64,000 nucleotides of DNA from Alviniconcha marisindica. Its lineage: Eukaryota > Mollusca > Gastropoda > Provannidae. A program made the translations under genes and the position numbers. Shown piece after piece: positions 1 through 44,640 of this stretch. How positions within the stretch are numbered: the stretch's first letter is position 1; each line of letters starts with the position of its first letter. The stretch spans positions 620,001-684,000 of the forward strand of contig JABMCL010000958.1 of the NCBI GenBank assembly GCA_018857735.1. Direction: 5' to 3'. A model generated the notes under the pieces. That model ran no database searches. It was not told the origin of the DNA and was given only the letters and a program-made list of their open reading frames with translations.

Positions 1-347
1 TGACTCGCTTGGCCGGGTCAGAGGTCCTTTTTCTTATAGTCACTCATCTTTCAAATCATCTCTGAAATTTCACTCACCGCTTCAAGCTACAAATATAAAA
101 GAACTTTATTTATTCATAATAGATGCACAGAACGAAAATCTGCCTTTTGGGTCACTCGAATTCCACACGACACACTTTGAAAAGGACAATTAGACAAATG
201 ATTCAACATAGCGAAGGTAAGAGTATACAAATGAAATAGCGGAGTCAGTAAAACGTAGTCGTAAAGCATCGTAGTAAAACATCGCTTCTGAGATCTGACA
301 ATATGAGCCTTGCCATTGTGTACCCGGCGGTGTCAGCCATGTGGCCG

Positions 348-348
<1 letters not shown>

Positions 349-413
<65 letters not shown>

Positions 414-428
414 ACGCGCGCGCGCGCC
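349..428. repeat. (TG)n/(CG)n microsatellite
   Basis: An uninterrupted TG run passes into TGCG and CG dinucleotides, so it can form Z-DNA. It explains the CVCVCV and THTHTH frames seen here. Confidence 0.95.
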
Positions 429-699
429 AGTGACCGGCCCGCGACTGAGACACTGATATGCCGGCGACTGAGACATAATTATGTTTTGACCTTTGTCAGT
501 TCAGCGAGCCTTGCTGGTCAGTGGTCGGTACTCCACTTTGAAAAACAAACAAACAGCGGCTGCAGCGGATAACCCTAAGCGGCACTACGGTCCTGCCGTT
601 TTCGTGAAATTTTTAAAGTCCGGCGATTTCGCCCGCGAAACTTTAATACTCAAGGACAGTAGTATATAAGTTACTGGAGGATCTAACGCAACTGCCAGA

Positions 700-1035
700 G
701 AGAGAATCAGCACACAAGGGCCGGAGTTAATTAGGGCTCGAAATACGTAACGCCAAACACAAAGACAACAAAGACCTGAGTCGCCTACGGTAACTCTCAA
801 CTGACTGGCATGCGTGTAAATACAAGGTACATTAACTCTACCAGTTAATACCTGAAGGATGTACATGTGAGGATGTACCTCTGGTGGAGTCAGTTACGTA
901 CCCTGTACTACACACGCATGCCCTGAGGTGAGAGTTACCGTAGGCGACTCAGGTCTTTCAGGTCAGTCAAGCTGCTGTGTTTGTGTTACGTATTTCGAGT
1001 GCTAAGTCATAAATGGTGTGTTGATTCTGACGAAC
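700..1035. mobile_element. Foldback (long inverted repeat) element, copy A
   Basis: The left arm (about 704-845) is the reverse complement of the right arm (about 888-1032). For example, gacctgagtcgcctacggta near 771 pairs with taccgtaggcgactcaggtc near 936. The outer ends read gaatcagcacaca and tgtgttgattc. A related copy lies at 54788-55095. There is no coding capacity, so it looks like a MITE/foldback element. Confidence 0.8.
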
Positions 1036-1345
1036 GCTCTGGGCCTCGTTCTGTTTCAGTTTCTTGCCAGAGAGAGAGAGCTAGAAACGTCTCGAACTGT
1101 TTATTGTACCGTCAGTGGCGTCGGCCATAGGCCACTATCAAATCTCTGAGAGAACTCGAACTCGAACTCGAAAACTTTATTTTCCAAGGATTGTAGTTTA
1201 GGTTCATTTAGACCTGTCTAACAACTAGTCCTTGCTAAACTACTGAATAAGTGAACAATGGAGAAACAATTATATGAATACAAAAACAAACAAAAAACTA
1301 ACTTTACAAACTCGATTAATATTTAAACATAAACACTATACAAAC

Positions 1346-1349
<4 letters not shown>

Positions 1350-1391
<42 letters not shown>
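1350..1391. repeat. (AG)n microsatellite
   Basis: About 20 AG dinucleotides in a row. A shorter AG run lies at 1070-1081. Confidence 0.95.
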
Positions 1392-1394
<3 letters not shown>

Positions 1395-2084
1395 CCGATA
1401 CGTACTATCTAGTCAAACGTAAAGCCGCGAAAAACAAATTAACCCGAATTGGATAAACAGTACCACCCGTCACACGTGCAACTTTAAGTAGCTAACTGAA
1501 CGTCAGCGGTGGTGGGAAAAGGTTGTGGCGTTCCCGTGCATTAGGCCTTTCCGACAACCGAATGAAGCCCATGATTTATTTGATCGCTTGAATGATGCGA
1601 TGATAGGCTACCCAGTGTTGCTGTAAGAAAGCTGTCGGAGCTGGCGCAATCGTACACAGGATGAAATTAGTTCTGGAGCTTGTGTGCCCCTTTGTTTCCA
1701 AAAAGGTGTCCACAGGTAGTTTATTTACACGCTACTTGTTCCCTTTCACACACACACCACCCGTGGCTCTTCACCCAGTCAAAACGGATCGCTTATCATC
1801 ATCAGCCAATCATATCACAGTTCTCTTTTCGGATCGGACAAATTGCTTCACTGGGCGAAGGTGAGGAGAAAGTAGGCCCACATCTTGACATCCAGCTCCA
1901 TGATCCCAATATTGACCAATGCATGATTAACATCCGCTTTCGTTTAAAACCCTTTTTGTTTCCTACACACATTCTTCGTAAAATAAAGACCACTAGCCCA
2001 AACAAGCGTAAAAACCGCAACAGACTGTTTTGTGTTCGTTGCCCGTATGTAAATTCTCCCAACCAATCGGAACTACGTCTGTGT

Positions 2085-2600
2085 TGTGGTCGGCGGCCAT
2101 ATTTGCTAAAGACCAAGTGATGTTCTGTCGTATAAATCAAGGAATGCTACATTTCATCAAATTTTCCTGGCTGAGTGATGCAGTATTTTTCCCTCAGAGC
2201 TTTGGAGTCAACTCATAAAATGTATGCGATTCAGTATGTATTACTTCTAAAACCTGTTTTTGAAGCAGTAATGTGAAATGTTGATTTCTTTATTTCGCAA
2301 TCTGCGAAGCAATATGCCTCCTTCGTTGCTTGTTAACAGAGTTCTACTGAAATATTTGTCCACTGCTGAGTTGCATGAGTTTACAAACTAATTGCTTTGT
2401 ATAATGGTAGCATATACCTATCCGATGCGTGTGTAATCAATCACAGCTTTTTAGGTTTTCGAACGCGCCAGAAAAAAAATCAGATTGTTTGTGTAAAAAG
2501 GATGGCAAGATTCCGCCATTTTGTTTGGTGTAAATTTTCTCTCGAGAGTCTTGAGGGAAGAGGCCAAGGTGTCTTGTCGCCATTTTATGAGACAGATGTA
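2085..2600 (+). promoter_or_regulatory. Candidate KAT6 promoter area with YY1-like motifs
   Basis: YY1-like sites (ggcggccatatt near 2089-2100, cgccattttg near 2514-2523, cgccatttta near 2578-2588) cluster 0.6-1.1 kb before the KAT6 start. Such sites are common at TATA-less housekeeping promoters. There is no TATA box in a convincing place and no transcript evidence, so this is a weak call. Confidence 0.2.
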
Positions 2601-3042
2601 ATGAGATTGTGTGTCGAACTGCAGTTGTGGGTCGACTTTGGTTTAGCGAAATGCACACAAAATATACCGCGCTAAAGTGGGACATTGTTTCGTTTCTTTG
2701 TTGGTGGCGCAGTTCAACTCGAGGTTTGAAAAACACTATCATTACCGTACAACCGAACCAAGAGAGCGTTGCCCAAGTTAGTGAACATCAGGCTAGTCAT
2801 TGTAGACTGACAGTATTAGTTAGATTTGATGTCTTTAAACATGAATGATGGTGTATTTATTTCAGGCGCTGATACAGTCATAAATAACTGCGGAGGGGAA
2901 GGTCAACAGAATGCTTGCAGAATCATGCTGGCTGTCGAAAGTGATGTGGAAGAGCAACATTTACTTCACTTTACAGTTACACATTCAAAATACGAGCTAT
3001 TAACTTGCGGATATTTTTGTGTACACTAGAGACATCTTTCAG

Positions 3043-3232
3043 ATGAATTCAGCTACTATGTAGCAAGATGTTGACTTGAATCTCATCGTTACAGACCATC
3101 TTTTTTGTGAAAGTGTGGTAGCCCTGGCAACTAGGAAAGGGTCTGCCATTATAATGAATAGAGCCTTGGATGGTTCTCCCATGCTGATGAAGTGCGGTTC
3201 TGTGTAACCAGCATATTGTACAAGTCAGCAAA
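3043..3232 (+). other. KAT6: Probable 5' UTR part of the first coding exon of KAT6
   Basis: A pyrimidine-rich acceptor (ctttcag, AG at 3041-3042) lies 190 bases before the start codon. This suggests that the coding start sits inside a second exon and that a non-coding first exon lies upstream. The start context (agcaaaATGG) has a purine at -3 and G at +4. No upstream exon could be identified, and the transcript may instead begin nearby. Confidence 0.35.
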
Positions 3233-36094
<32,862 letters not shown>

Positions 36095-36504
36095 TTGGCG
36101 GCAACCCTTGGCTACCAGGGGAAAAGAGTAAAGTAGTAACCGTGACACTGCTCTGCAGCATCCCCACAAATCTGACATGCAGCTCCATGGGCTGCACATT
36201 GATTTGACCTGCCAAATCTCCAAATCTGATCATGGTGGTGCAGATCAACCTGCTGCTCTGCATAACCTGAAGTCAGTACTTCAGTAGCCCAGTGCAGGTG
36301 TCATTGACTCGACTACTGTAAATAGACCAGGTGTGGTGTAGAGTGCCAAGACGATGCCAGTGAACAACGGGGCTTATTCAGAAGTCCACACAGTCAGTAC
36401 TGCAATGGCTGATCACAGTCATTGGCAGGTTGGATTCTTGTTCGCATGCACCGGGCTGTGACTGATGGTCTTGTCCATAAGGGTGCAGGTGGTTTGTGTC
36501 GGTT

Positions 36505-36745
36505 AAATGAGCCACAGCAACAGTAGTACCGCCAGTTTGATTGACCACAGCTGTGCCAGTGCCAGTTTGGCCATAAAACCACAGCTGTGCATGTACCACC
36601 AGTTTGTAGTCAATGGTGCCGCAGTTGTTCTATTACCACATTTTGGTCCAAGAGTGATAGCTGTGTCAATACCACCGGTTTGATCACAGCTGTGCCATTA
36701 CTACCAGTTTTGACTGTAGAACCACAGCTATGAGAGTAACGTTCA
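36505..36745 (+). repeat. Degenerate minisatellite in the KAT6 3' UTR
   Basis: 'Accacagctgtgcca' and 'accaccagtttg' phrases recur about five times with spacing of roughly 40-70 bases. Confidence 0.6.
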
Positions 36746-38299
36746 GTTCCTGTGTGCAAACCAAGGTACTGAAAAGTAGGATGGCGATTGACATCCATGT
36801 AATGGTGGCAATGCTTGAATATGGTGGAGACATGCATTGTGTGAATTGTGATTGACATATCTCTGCATCAGATGATCAAGAACAATTGTGCTTGGAAGTT
36901 GCATGTACTGCTACTAGCATGAAGACCTTGGTCTTGTTTCTTTTTTCATTTTCTGAAAATTTTGCTGTGGGCCAGGCTATGTCTTCAGACTTGTTCAGAA
37001 CTAGCCAGCCTTTTCTTGGAGTTTCACTGAACTAGCCACCCTTTTCTTTTTATATGCGTGGAGCTAGCGAGTCTTTTCTCCTAGACTTGTTTCTGTCAGA
37101 ATGACCAGTCTTTCTCATGACTTGTGGTGCTGATTGAGCAATGCTAGTGACGCCAGAGAAAGTTGGTTGTTTTTTTGTCCACTCTCACCCAGTTCCTAGT
37201 AGACCTTTGTGTCAATGGCAGCAGTATAGACATTTCACATTGTTATGTTAGTCCTTGTGTGTGTCTTCAGGAATCATGTGTTCGGATTCAGCAGTGTTCA
37301 TGTTCCTTTTGTCAGTGATAGATTATTAAGCCTGGGGATTTGAAAGTTTGGACAGTATTTAAACTTTAAACTTCAACAGTTTAAAAAGTTGGCGAAAACC
37401 AAAAGATGTGGCATTGCTAATATGAATATAATGTATACCAAAGTGAAATGTTTTTGTTGGAACTAATTGGTGTGGTGTGTTGGTATGCTGTTTCTCCTTA
37501 CTTGACCATCTTTATTTTGTAGTACTTATGTGAACTCTTTATTTTAATTATCAACAAGAAGTTATGATAAACTTCAGAATCAGATTGGCTACTCTGATAG
37601 CTTCGTTCAGCTGAAGACTAATCTGAAAATTCTGTTCTGCAGATGATAACTGTCAGTCCTGCAGCTCGATTGGTGTGCTTTTGTGTTTGATCACATTCAT
37701 TGTCTGTTGTGAAAAGGAGACCATAACCCGTTTCCATTTTTGTTTTTGTATTTTTGCTGCTCTAGTTTAGTTTTTTTGTTTTGTTTTTTTGTACAGCTTG
37801 AAACTTAAGTTAAAACCATTATAATTATTCCACAATGAATTTGATATTAAACCGGTTCAAGTCACATAGAATCATTTTTGTTGGCCAAGGACAGTCATTT
37901 CTTTTTCGGGTTTAAGCACCCTTTAAACAGGTAAAAGTAACATTTCCTAAGTTGGCAATTGTTGTCCTGGGTGTTCATATTGAACTGCCCACCTTCGTTT
38001 CATACTTAGTTTACTTTACAGAATGTGATCCCAGACCCTGAGGCGCCCCTCTGTTAGCCCCCTCCCATCCCCCCACCTTTCGGAAAATGGCCTCTGCCCA
38101 TTCATAGGTTGTAAATATGTTTTCAGAGATATTCTTGATGCAGAACAACACCAGCAAGTAGCTATTGCCAACCTTAAGTGTTTGGAATCTTTTTCCACTG
38201 TGACTGTACATATGTTTGTTTTTTGTGAACTTGATTGTTACATCCATGCCAGCCGTGATATGTGTGTGTTTTGCATGGAAGTTTCAACAGGGTGCAGAC

Positions 38300-38340
38300 A
38301 ACTGTGTGTGTGTGTGTCTGTGTGTGTGTGTGTGTGTGTA
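38300..38340. repeat. (TG)n microsatellite
   Basis: A TG run with a single interruption, near the proposed KAT6 poly(A) site. Confidence 0.9.
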
Positions 38341-40116
38341 TGCGCAGGATGTAAACACATTAATTGTTCACAAATAAAGTGTTCCAGACAAATGCTAATA
38401 CCTAACAGATAAAAACACTAAACTTGAGGCATCCACCTAAAATATGAAAACTCTTTATAGCAAAAATTATTAAGATGGCATATTACATATCATTCCCTGC
38501 TAAATTATAAGAGTAATTGTGCTTATTCCTTCCACCAACAATACAGCTTCAGATCATTGAACACTTCAGGATCATAGTCTATGAAAGTGACAGTCACATG
38601 TTTCAGAGTGACAAATAAAAGAGTACTTGCTTTGATTACCTGGCACACATTTGCATGGGTAAGAGAAATAAATTCTACTAAAATCTGTGCTTAAAAACTT
38701 CTGCATGACCCCGCACTTGATCAAGGATAGAGCAAACTAAAAATAAAGTGTTGCATGAACACATATGACTAGAAAATAGACTGTTGCGTGACATGCAGTA
38801 ACTTATTCACGTGGTGGTTCCTTGGTCACACTTGGAGCATGAAGCCCTTGGTTGTAGTTTAACCCAGAGTTCTTTTTTGTTGCTGGTGCTCATCTGCAAA
38901 GCTTTTTTCATCAGATCAAGTCAGGTTTTCATATTTGCCAATGATTGAAAATAAGTTGTTTTTAAAAAATTGTAATTGGTCAGACTCAAAGAGCATTTAT
39001 GTTGCACCTGTGGGGCATTGCTGAGCCAACAGCAGACCTCAGAGAACCAATAGGCAGGTGCCGTCGATCTCGCACATATGTTTCTTCGTCGTGAATAATA
39101 ATGGTGTGTGAGTGAGCAAGTTTGACTGAGCAACCTGGTGAGTGAGCAAGTGTGAAGTGAGCGAGTTAATGGCAGCCCAGAGAGTGCTTAGATACGCGTC
39201 TCAGGAGTTACAGCATCTCAACCATGTGATCCCTACCCACCTGTGGCCCTTCAGGATGGCCAGCCCGGCACTTACTCAGAGTTCTGTGCAAAATCAGACA
39301 GTGGTCATTAAGCGAATATTTATTTTACACTGGTGGATAGTCATCCTCTTCCGTTTCTTCACCAAATGGATTGATAACTTCCTTTTGTCAGAGTCAGCCT
39401 TGGTACCTCTTAAAACAGGCCCACTGACTAATACAGTGTCTTGGCATTTGTTTAAAACTCAAACTGTAAAAGAGGGTTTGTCTACAGAGGCACTGAGGTG
39501 CAGGCTGGTTGTAAGAAAGATGTGTAGATAGGAAAAGGCTTGCACCCTTCAACTGTAAATTGATCAGATTGCTTCATTTTTGTACAGCTGAATATTGGAC
39601 AACTTCATCTAAGAGCTGTTGCCGGCGGCCTCCACTTGCCATGTCCCAACTCCCCATCGACCCCACACTGTGGTGTGTATTGATGTCCAACCCAGCAACG
39701 CCTATCAAAATGCAATAACTGCCCAGATTGAATACCTGTGTCCAGATGGTAGGTAGACATGGTACACAGAGGATGAGTGGTGTGTTTTTGTAGGTGCTCG
39801 CATGGGATGGCCTCGAAGCAGAATGTCTGTTGGGCAGGTAGGCTAGTGTTGAAACTTTTGTGGACCTTTATCCACCTACCCCTATCATCCCTGGGCTTAA
39901 TTGCTGGCCGTTGTTGTGAAATATTCTATGAATTCTATTTTATTGACTGGTCGGTGTGTACAAATTGCAAGGGCTGGACTGTGCAAAGAGCACTTCCAAG
40001 TGAAAAATAAATTATGATTTGAAAATTAATCCTGGGCATCTTTTGTGTGTGTGCATGGATGCATGCATTTGTGTGAGAGAGAGAGAATTCATTTGTGTGT
40101 AATAATGAAGTAGGTT

Positions 40117-40118
<2 letters not shown>

Positions 40119-40156
<38 letters not shown>
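40119..40156. repeat. (TA)n microsatellite
   Basis: About 19 TA dinucleotides. A smaller TA run occurs at 40264-40284. Confidence 0.95.
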
Positions 40157-40158
<2 letters not shown>

Positions 40159-41280
40159 ACTATAATTCAAATTGTTGAATATTTGTAGTGCACATTCACA
40201 CACACACATGTATGAAAATTATTTATCTAACACTGCACAGGAATATCTTTCCAAACCCACTGCATATATATATATATATATATGAGTATTTTTTCCAAAC
40301 CACTGCACATGAATATTTTTCAACCAGATCAACAATAACAACATGCGGGCAAGTAAGAAGCAAGAAAAACTTACACTAACTCTTGGGATTAAATGCACTG
40401 GCACTTCAAAATTAGCACCTTCAGTTTGCTGACATTTGTTCACCTAACAATTCCTATTATGAATTATTTAAAGAAATCACTGCTCTACAAGAAGTTGGTC
40501 ATATTTTCCATACCAATGCACAAACTTCCCTAAATTTCTCCAGCCCACCTAAGACAACACGACTGATCAAAATGGAGCTGCCATCCCCCCCCCCCTTTAC
40601 CACAGAATTATGATGTAAATTACAGAATTAACAAATGCGCAATGAAAGCCCATTACAAATTTATAAATTATTTATTTTTCAAAAAAGGTGTCCAAATCAA
40701 GCTTTCAGAACTGTTCAATTCTTCATCAACCTGGCAACTACATGTAAACATAGCAATATGTAACTACAGGACACAGATATGTTGGCTCATTAAAAAAAAA
40801 TTGCACTTGAGTTGGCGATTAATATACAAGTATGTAAAGCATAGTACACAACTCTAACGCAACGCAAAAATACATTATATGCATGCTTTGTCTACTAAAG
40901 TTACGAGTGATTGAAATCACTTGCAATTTCATGTTGCATCACTGTCACTGTATCAGCAGGTATACTTGCCCATTTCACAAATCTCTGACATTACCGTGCA
41001 CAAATGTAGTTCAGTCACATACAGAACTATGCAAAGTGACCTCAACCTCTACATACTTTACTCATGATCTCACAGGCAAAAAGGGTTGAAGCAGTTTATA
41101 AGTTCAAATGACATGGTAAGAGTTCTCAGAGCATCTGAGCAAAGTCCATATGTACACAACTGGGTTTTTTACACAGCAGAATAGAGAGAAGGGTCTAAAC
41201 ATTTTTCAGTTTCAATACTGACATGCTCCAGTACTGGGAATGCACCCACTGTTTTAGATCTAGAGAACTGGGTGGGAGTG

Positions 41281-41945
41281 AAGATCAGTTGGCTGAGCAC
41301 GTTGCTGATGCAGTTTTGACTACCTGCAGCAGGTGATTTTGTTCCCAGAGTCCACTTTCAGTGCTGACTCTTATGTTGTTTGCACAGCCCCTGTGTGCAA
41401 TTGGATGCACTAACATCTGTGCACATGATAAAATTTTCAAGCACTGGTGGCTGTGCTGGACATGTGAAAATACAGCACACACTAGCCTGTAGGTCAACCC
41501 TTGAAAACAATGTGGCTGCCCAGGTAGCTGGGGACTAAAAACGGTCACATACACAGTTCATCTGGACTGAAAATGGTCCACATCCACAACTCAATCTGGA
41601 CTGAAAATGGTCACATCCACAATTCATCTGGACTGAAAACGCTCACATCCACAATTCATCTGGACTGAAAAAGGGCACACCCACAATTCATCTGAACTGA
41701 AAAAGGTCACACCCACAATTCATCTGGACTGAAAACAGCCATGCACACAATTTATCTGGACTGAAAATGGTCACATACACAATCCATCTGGACTGAAAAT
41801 GGTCACAGACACGATTCATCAGGTCTAAAAACGGTCATATACACAATCCATCTGAACTGAAAATGGTCACATACACTACTCATCTCCCAAAATGCGGGTG
41901 TACTATTTCCGTAAAAAGGGGAACACAGAAGAAGAAAAATCACAA
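41281..41945 (+). mobile_element. SINE with an amplified 32 bp internal unit
   Basis: The head (gatcagttggctgagcacgt) and body (tgtgctgactctta-type phrase at 41363, then aatgtggctgcc near 41508) match the order of the element at 59783-60135. Both end with gtgtactatttcc/gtgcactacctcc and gaacacagaagaag/gaacgcagaagaa. Between body and tail lies a 32 bp tandem array that is single-copy in the other element. Confidence 0.75.
41540..41885 (+). repeat. 32 bp minisatellite, about 11 units
   Basis: The consensus is close to tggtcacatccacaattcat plus ctggactgaaaa. Units vary by a few bases and there are no unique spacers between them. Confidence 0.92.
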
Positions 41946-43275
41946 TAAAGATTGTTTGTTAAAAATAAAATATTTATGGCATCCTTAATTAAAGGAATCT
42001 GTGAATGCTTCCTCTATACACGCAGCCAGCATAGTAACATTACAGCCACATGCCTTCTCATAATACTAAGATCAAGTACTGAAGTAGCTACGATAAACCC
42101 ACATGCCTTTTTATATGCAACAATCAACTATACAGTCACACTGACAATTACATGAACATGATCATTATTCACGCTATTTTATCCTGAATACAAATGTACC
42201 TTGCTAAGGAAATGCACTGACGTGTTGCACTGTTTAATATCCAATGCCAAGTCAACCATGTCAGTTGCATCAGGCAAAACATGTAAAAAATACACAAGTA
42301 AATGTTTGATTCACAGTTAAAAAATACACATCAATTTACATCAGTTCAACAGTTAGCAACTTAAATTAGTATAGTTCACAATGCATCAACTCACAAGCAA
42401 AGGGTTAAATTCACTGTCATGATTGCACTTTATATTGCAGTATCATGTAGGTTTTAACATCTGTTCCCAGGTAAAAACAAATGATTTGAAAGCTATTTAC
42501 ATTCTGTACACTCAAAGCTACTCTGTGCGCTCAAAGCTAAGTCAAAACAGGAACAGGAACAAGCATCAATCGCTGAACTGTTCTACTCTGTGGGTCCACA
42601 TGAAAAATGGTTCTGGCAAAAAATGGGCAGAGGACTTGGGGGAAAAAATGAAGGTGACTGAATAAGGAAGATCTAAATTAGTATGGTAGAATTTCAGGCA
42701 GTGCATGAAGTGAACAGTGCATTATTCTGACCTACTCCCGACAAAGGTGATCCTTTGACAGCTCTGGGTTCTCAGCAGAGAATAATACTAATAATAACAT
42801 TTATCTCGCACTCATCAATGCTCTGAGCACTCACATGCTACATATTAATATGATACTCTATATGCATGTAGAGCACAGTCCTACCAAAACAATTTACATA
42901 AAGTGTTATATCAAAAAACAAATGCACACACACCGCAATGAATTCAAACATGTATGACACTGATGTATATGTGCAAGCATGTGTGTGTGCATGCACACAC
43001 ATACACACTGACAGTATCAGAAACTGAGTATTGGTATTAGTTGGGGCATAAATATTGTAAAAGATTTTCAGTCTGGCTTGCAGAAATACTGTAAGAGTAA
43101 GGTTTTCAGTTTGGCTTTAGAAGATGTCAGGGTCCATCAGTGTCTAGGGACGGTCTTGTGGGAGTGAATTCCAAATGTGGGGTCCAAAGCAAGAGAAAGT
43201 GCGAAAGCCACAAATTCCTTAATTTATGCATCCCCAGCACCACATTCCAGGCCTTACTGATGAAAATACTCAATA

Positions 43276-44512
43276 TTTATTTAACATCCAGTCAAATATG
43301 AAAGTCACATCAGGGCAAAATACAAGTCATGAAATGTAGAAATAGTAACACGGATCAACCTTTCATGACATGTCAGAGGAAGAGGGCTGTGGAAAATGAA
43401 TCTGAATGCACTGGTAAGGCAGAAAACAGAGAATTTCTGGCAGGTGGTGGAAGATGCAAAGCTATATTCCCAGCTTAAAAGAGGGAACCTTTCATAGCTC
43501 CAGATTTTCAGGAACCTTAATTTCCACGCCTGCAGCAACGGATTGGAAACAAAGGGAAATCATTGCTACAATGTGGCCATGAGTAGTCTCTTGTGACATT
43601 GGTGTTTAGTTTTTTTAACATTTTTTTATGGCTACCACTGTAAACTGCCTGAACCAAACTGGGACAAATTGGGTGGAACTGACACAAGTTACAGACAAAT
43701 AAGTGTGGGACAATCATGATGTCTGTCAATGGATCCCCCCCCCCTCCCCCACCCACACACTTCAACAGAGCATAACTGGAGGTAGGTCTTTTTTTTTGGT
43801 GGTCATATGTAATAATAATATTAATAATAGATCATTCTTACAAAGTGCTAGTCTCTAACCCAAATAAAACTTTAATAATTTTTTTTACAAAAAGTACCTT
43901 GTATTTGGTCACTAAATACAAGCAACAGCAGCAACACTTTCGGGGAAAATAAATTCTGCGGATGAAAACTTGCTTCAGTGGTTACAAAAAATATCAAAAT
44001 TTGCTTCACTTGATACAACAAAATCAACAAACATGTTGGTTGTTTTTTTACATTTTTTTTTTTTACAGAAAGTTCCTGTTTCACAACACGTAATCCATCC
44101 TTCGCCGTAACAAAACAGTTGCAAGGAAAAAAAGTGGACAGTTTGAAAATCCTGAAATTTCCTGGGGTCCCAGGAAGCTGCAGTGACAGCTAAGTTTTAG
44201 CAGGTTTGAAAGCCACTCCCTGGCACTAACAATAATGATAGTAACCTTTGAACAGAAAATTATGGTGTAAAACATAATAGCCAATATGCAAATGATGCTG
44301 GAAAATGACATTGTTTAACCAAATGGTAAATCAAGAAGACATCTGTCAAAATCTGCAAATTCTGGGGATTCAGAGGGATGGGGGTAGTGGTGGAAGGGTG
44401 CCAACTTTTACTCTTGCATGGCTCATTACTCAAATATCACAGTCATGAATCCAATCACAGCAGAGGGCACAAGCAGAACATGGGAAGACCCACACAACCA
44501 GCCAGCAGCACC
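43276..44512 (-). other. PRXL2A: Possible PRXL2A 3' UTR
   Basis: The first AATAAA on the - strand that I noticed after the stop is at 43281-43276. The position is plausible but unsupported by transcripts. Confidence 0.3.
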
Positions 44513-44640
44513 CTACGATGTGGTGGCCCGCATTTTCCGGACAGCAGCCAGAATGTCAGTGGTGTTGGCCAGATCCCCAAACTCCTTCTCTCGGTACTCA
44601 TACAGGATCCCCTGCCGGCCAGGGCCCAGCACAAACACAC
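44513..44640 (-). CDS. PRXL2A: PRXL2A coding exon 5 with stop
   Basis: Residues 174-215, VFVLGPGRQGILYEYREKEF and a helical end, with TAG at 44515-44513. The acceptor is TTGTTGCAG. Its 5' half and the acceptor are repeated as decayed copies just upstream. Confidence 0.95.

Larger units (their letters stand above)
1..3042. other. Upstream non-coding region of KAT6
   Basis: No protein-like frame was recognised. The region holds a GT/CG microsatellite, a foldback element (700-1035), an AG microsatellite, and three GCCAT-type motifs at about 2090-2585. Short frames here are repeat-derived or random. Confidence 0.6.
36095..38395 (+). other. KAT6: Probable KAT6 3' UTR
   Basis: There is no protein-like frame after the stop. 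The first well-placed poly(A) signal is AATAAA at 38373-38378; alternatives are at 38614-38619 and 40006-40011. The segment contains a degenerate minisatellite (36510-36740). The end is uncertain without transcripts. Confidence 0.5.
38396..44512. other. Non-coding region between KAT6 and PRXL2A
   Basis: The two genes converge on this stretch. It holds TA microsatellites, a SINE with an amplified core (41281-41945), and an AATAATA-rich segment (about 42783-43250) that looks like another interspersed repeat ('tttatctcgcactcatcaatgctctgagcactc'-type phrase, split into shorter matches near 33340 and 48515). Some of it is probably the PRXL2A 3' UTR. No protein gene was recognised. Confidence 0.55.

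Noticed and set aside
190..572. Cys/Val and Thr/His repeat frames
   Set aside because: They are translations of a TG/CA microsatellite.
39142..39531. 129-codon + strand frame
   Set aside because: Composition is unlike a conserved protein, and no splice or family evidence was found.
41540..41885. CRISPR-like regular repeats
   Set aside because: The 32 bp units are directly adjacent without unique spacers, lie in a SINE in an animal genome, and have no cas genes nearby.
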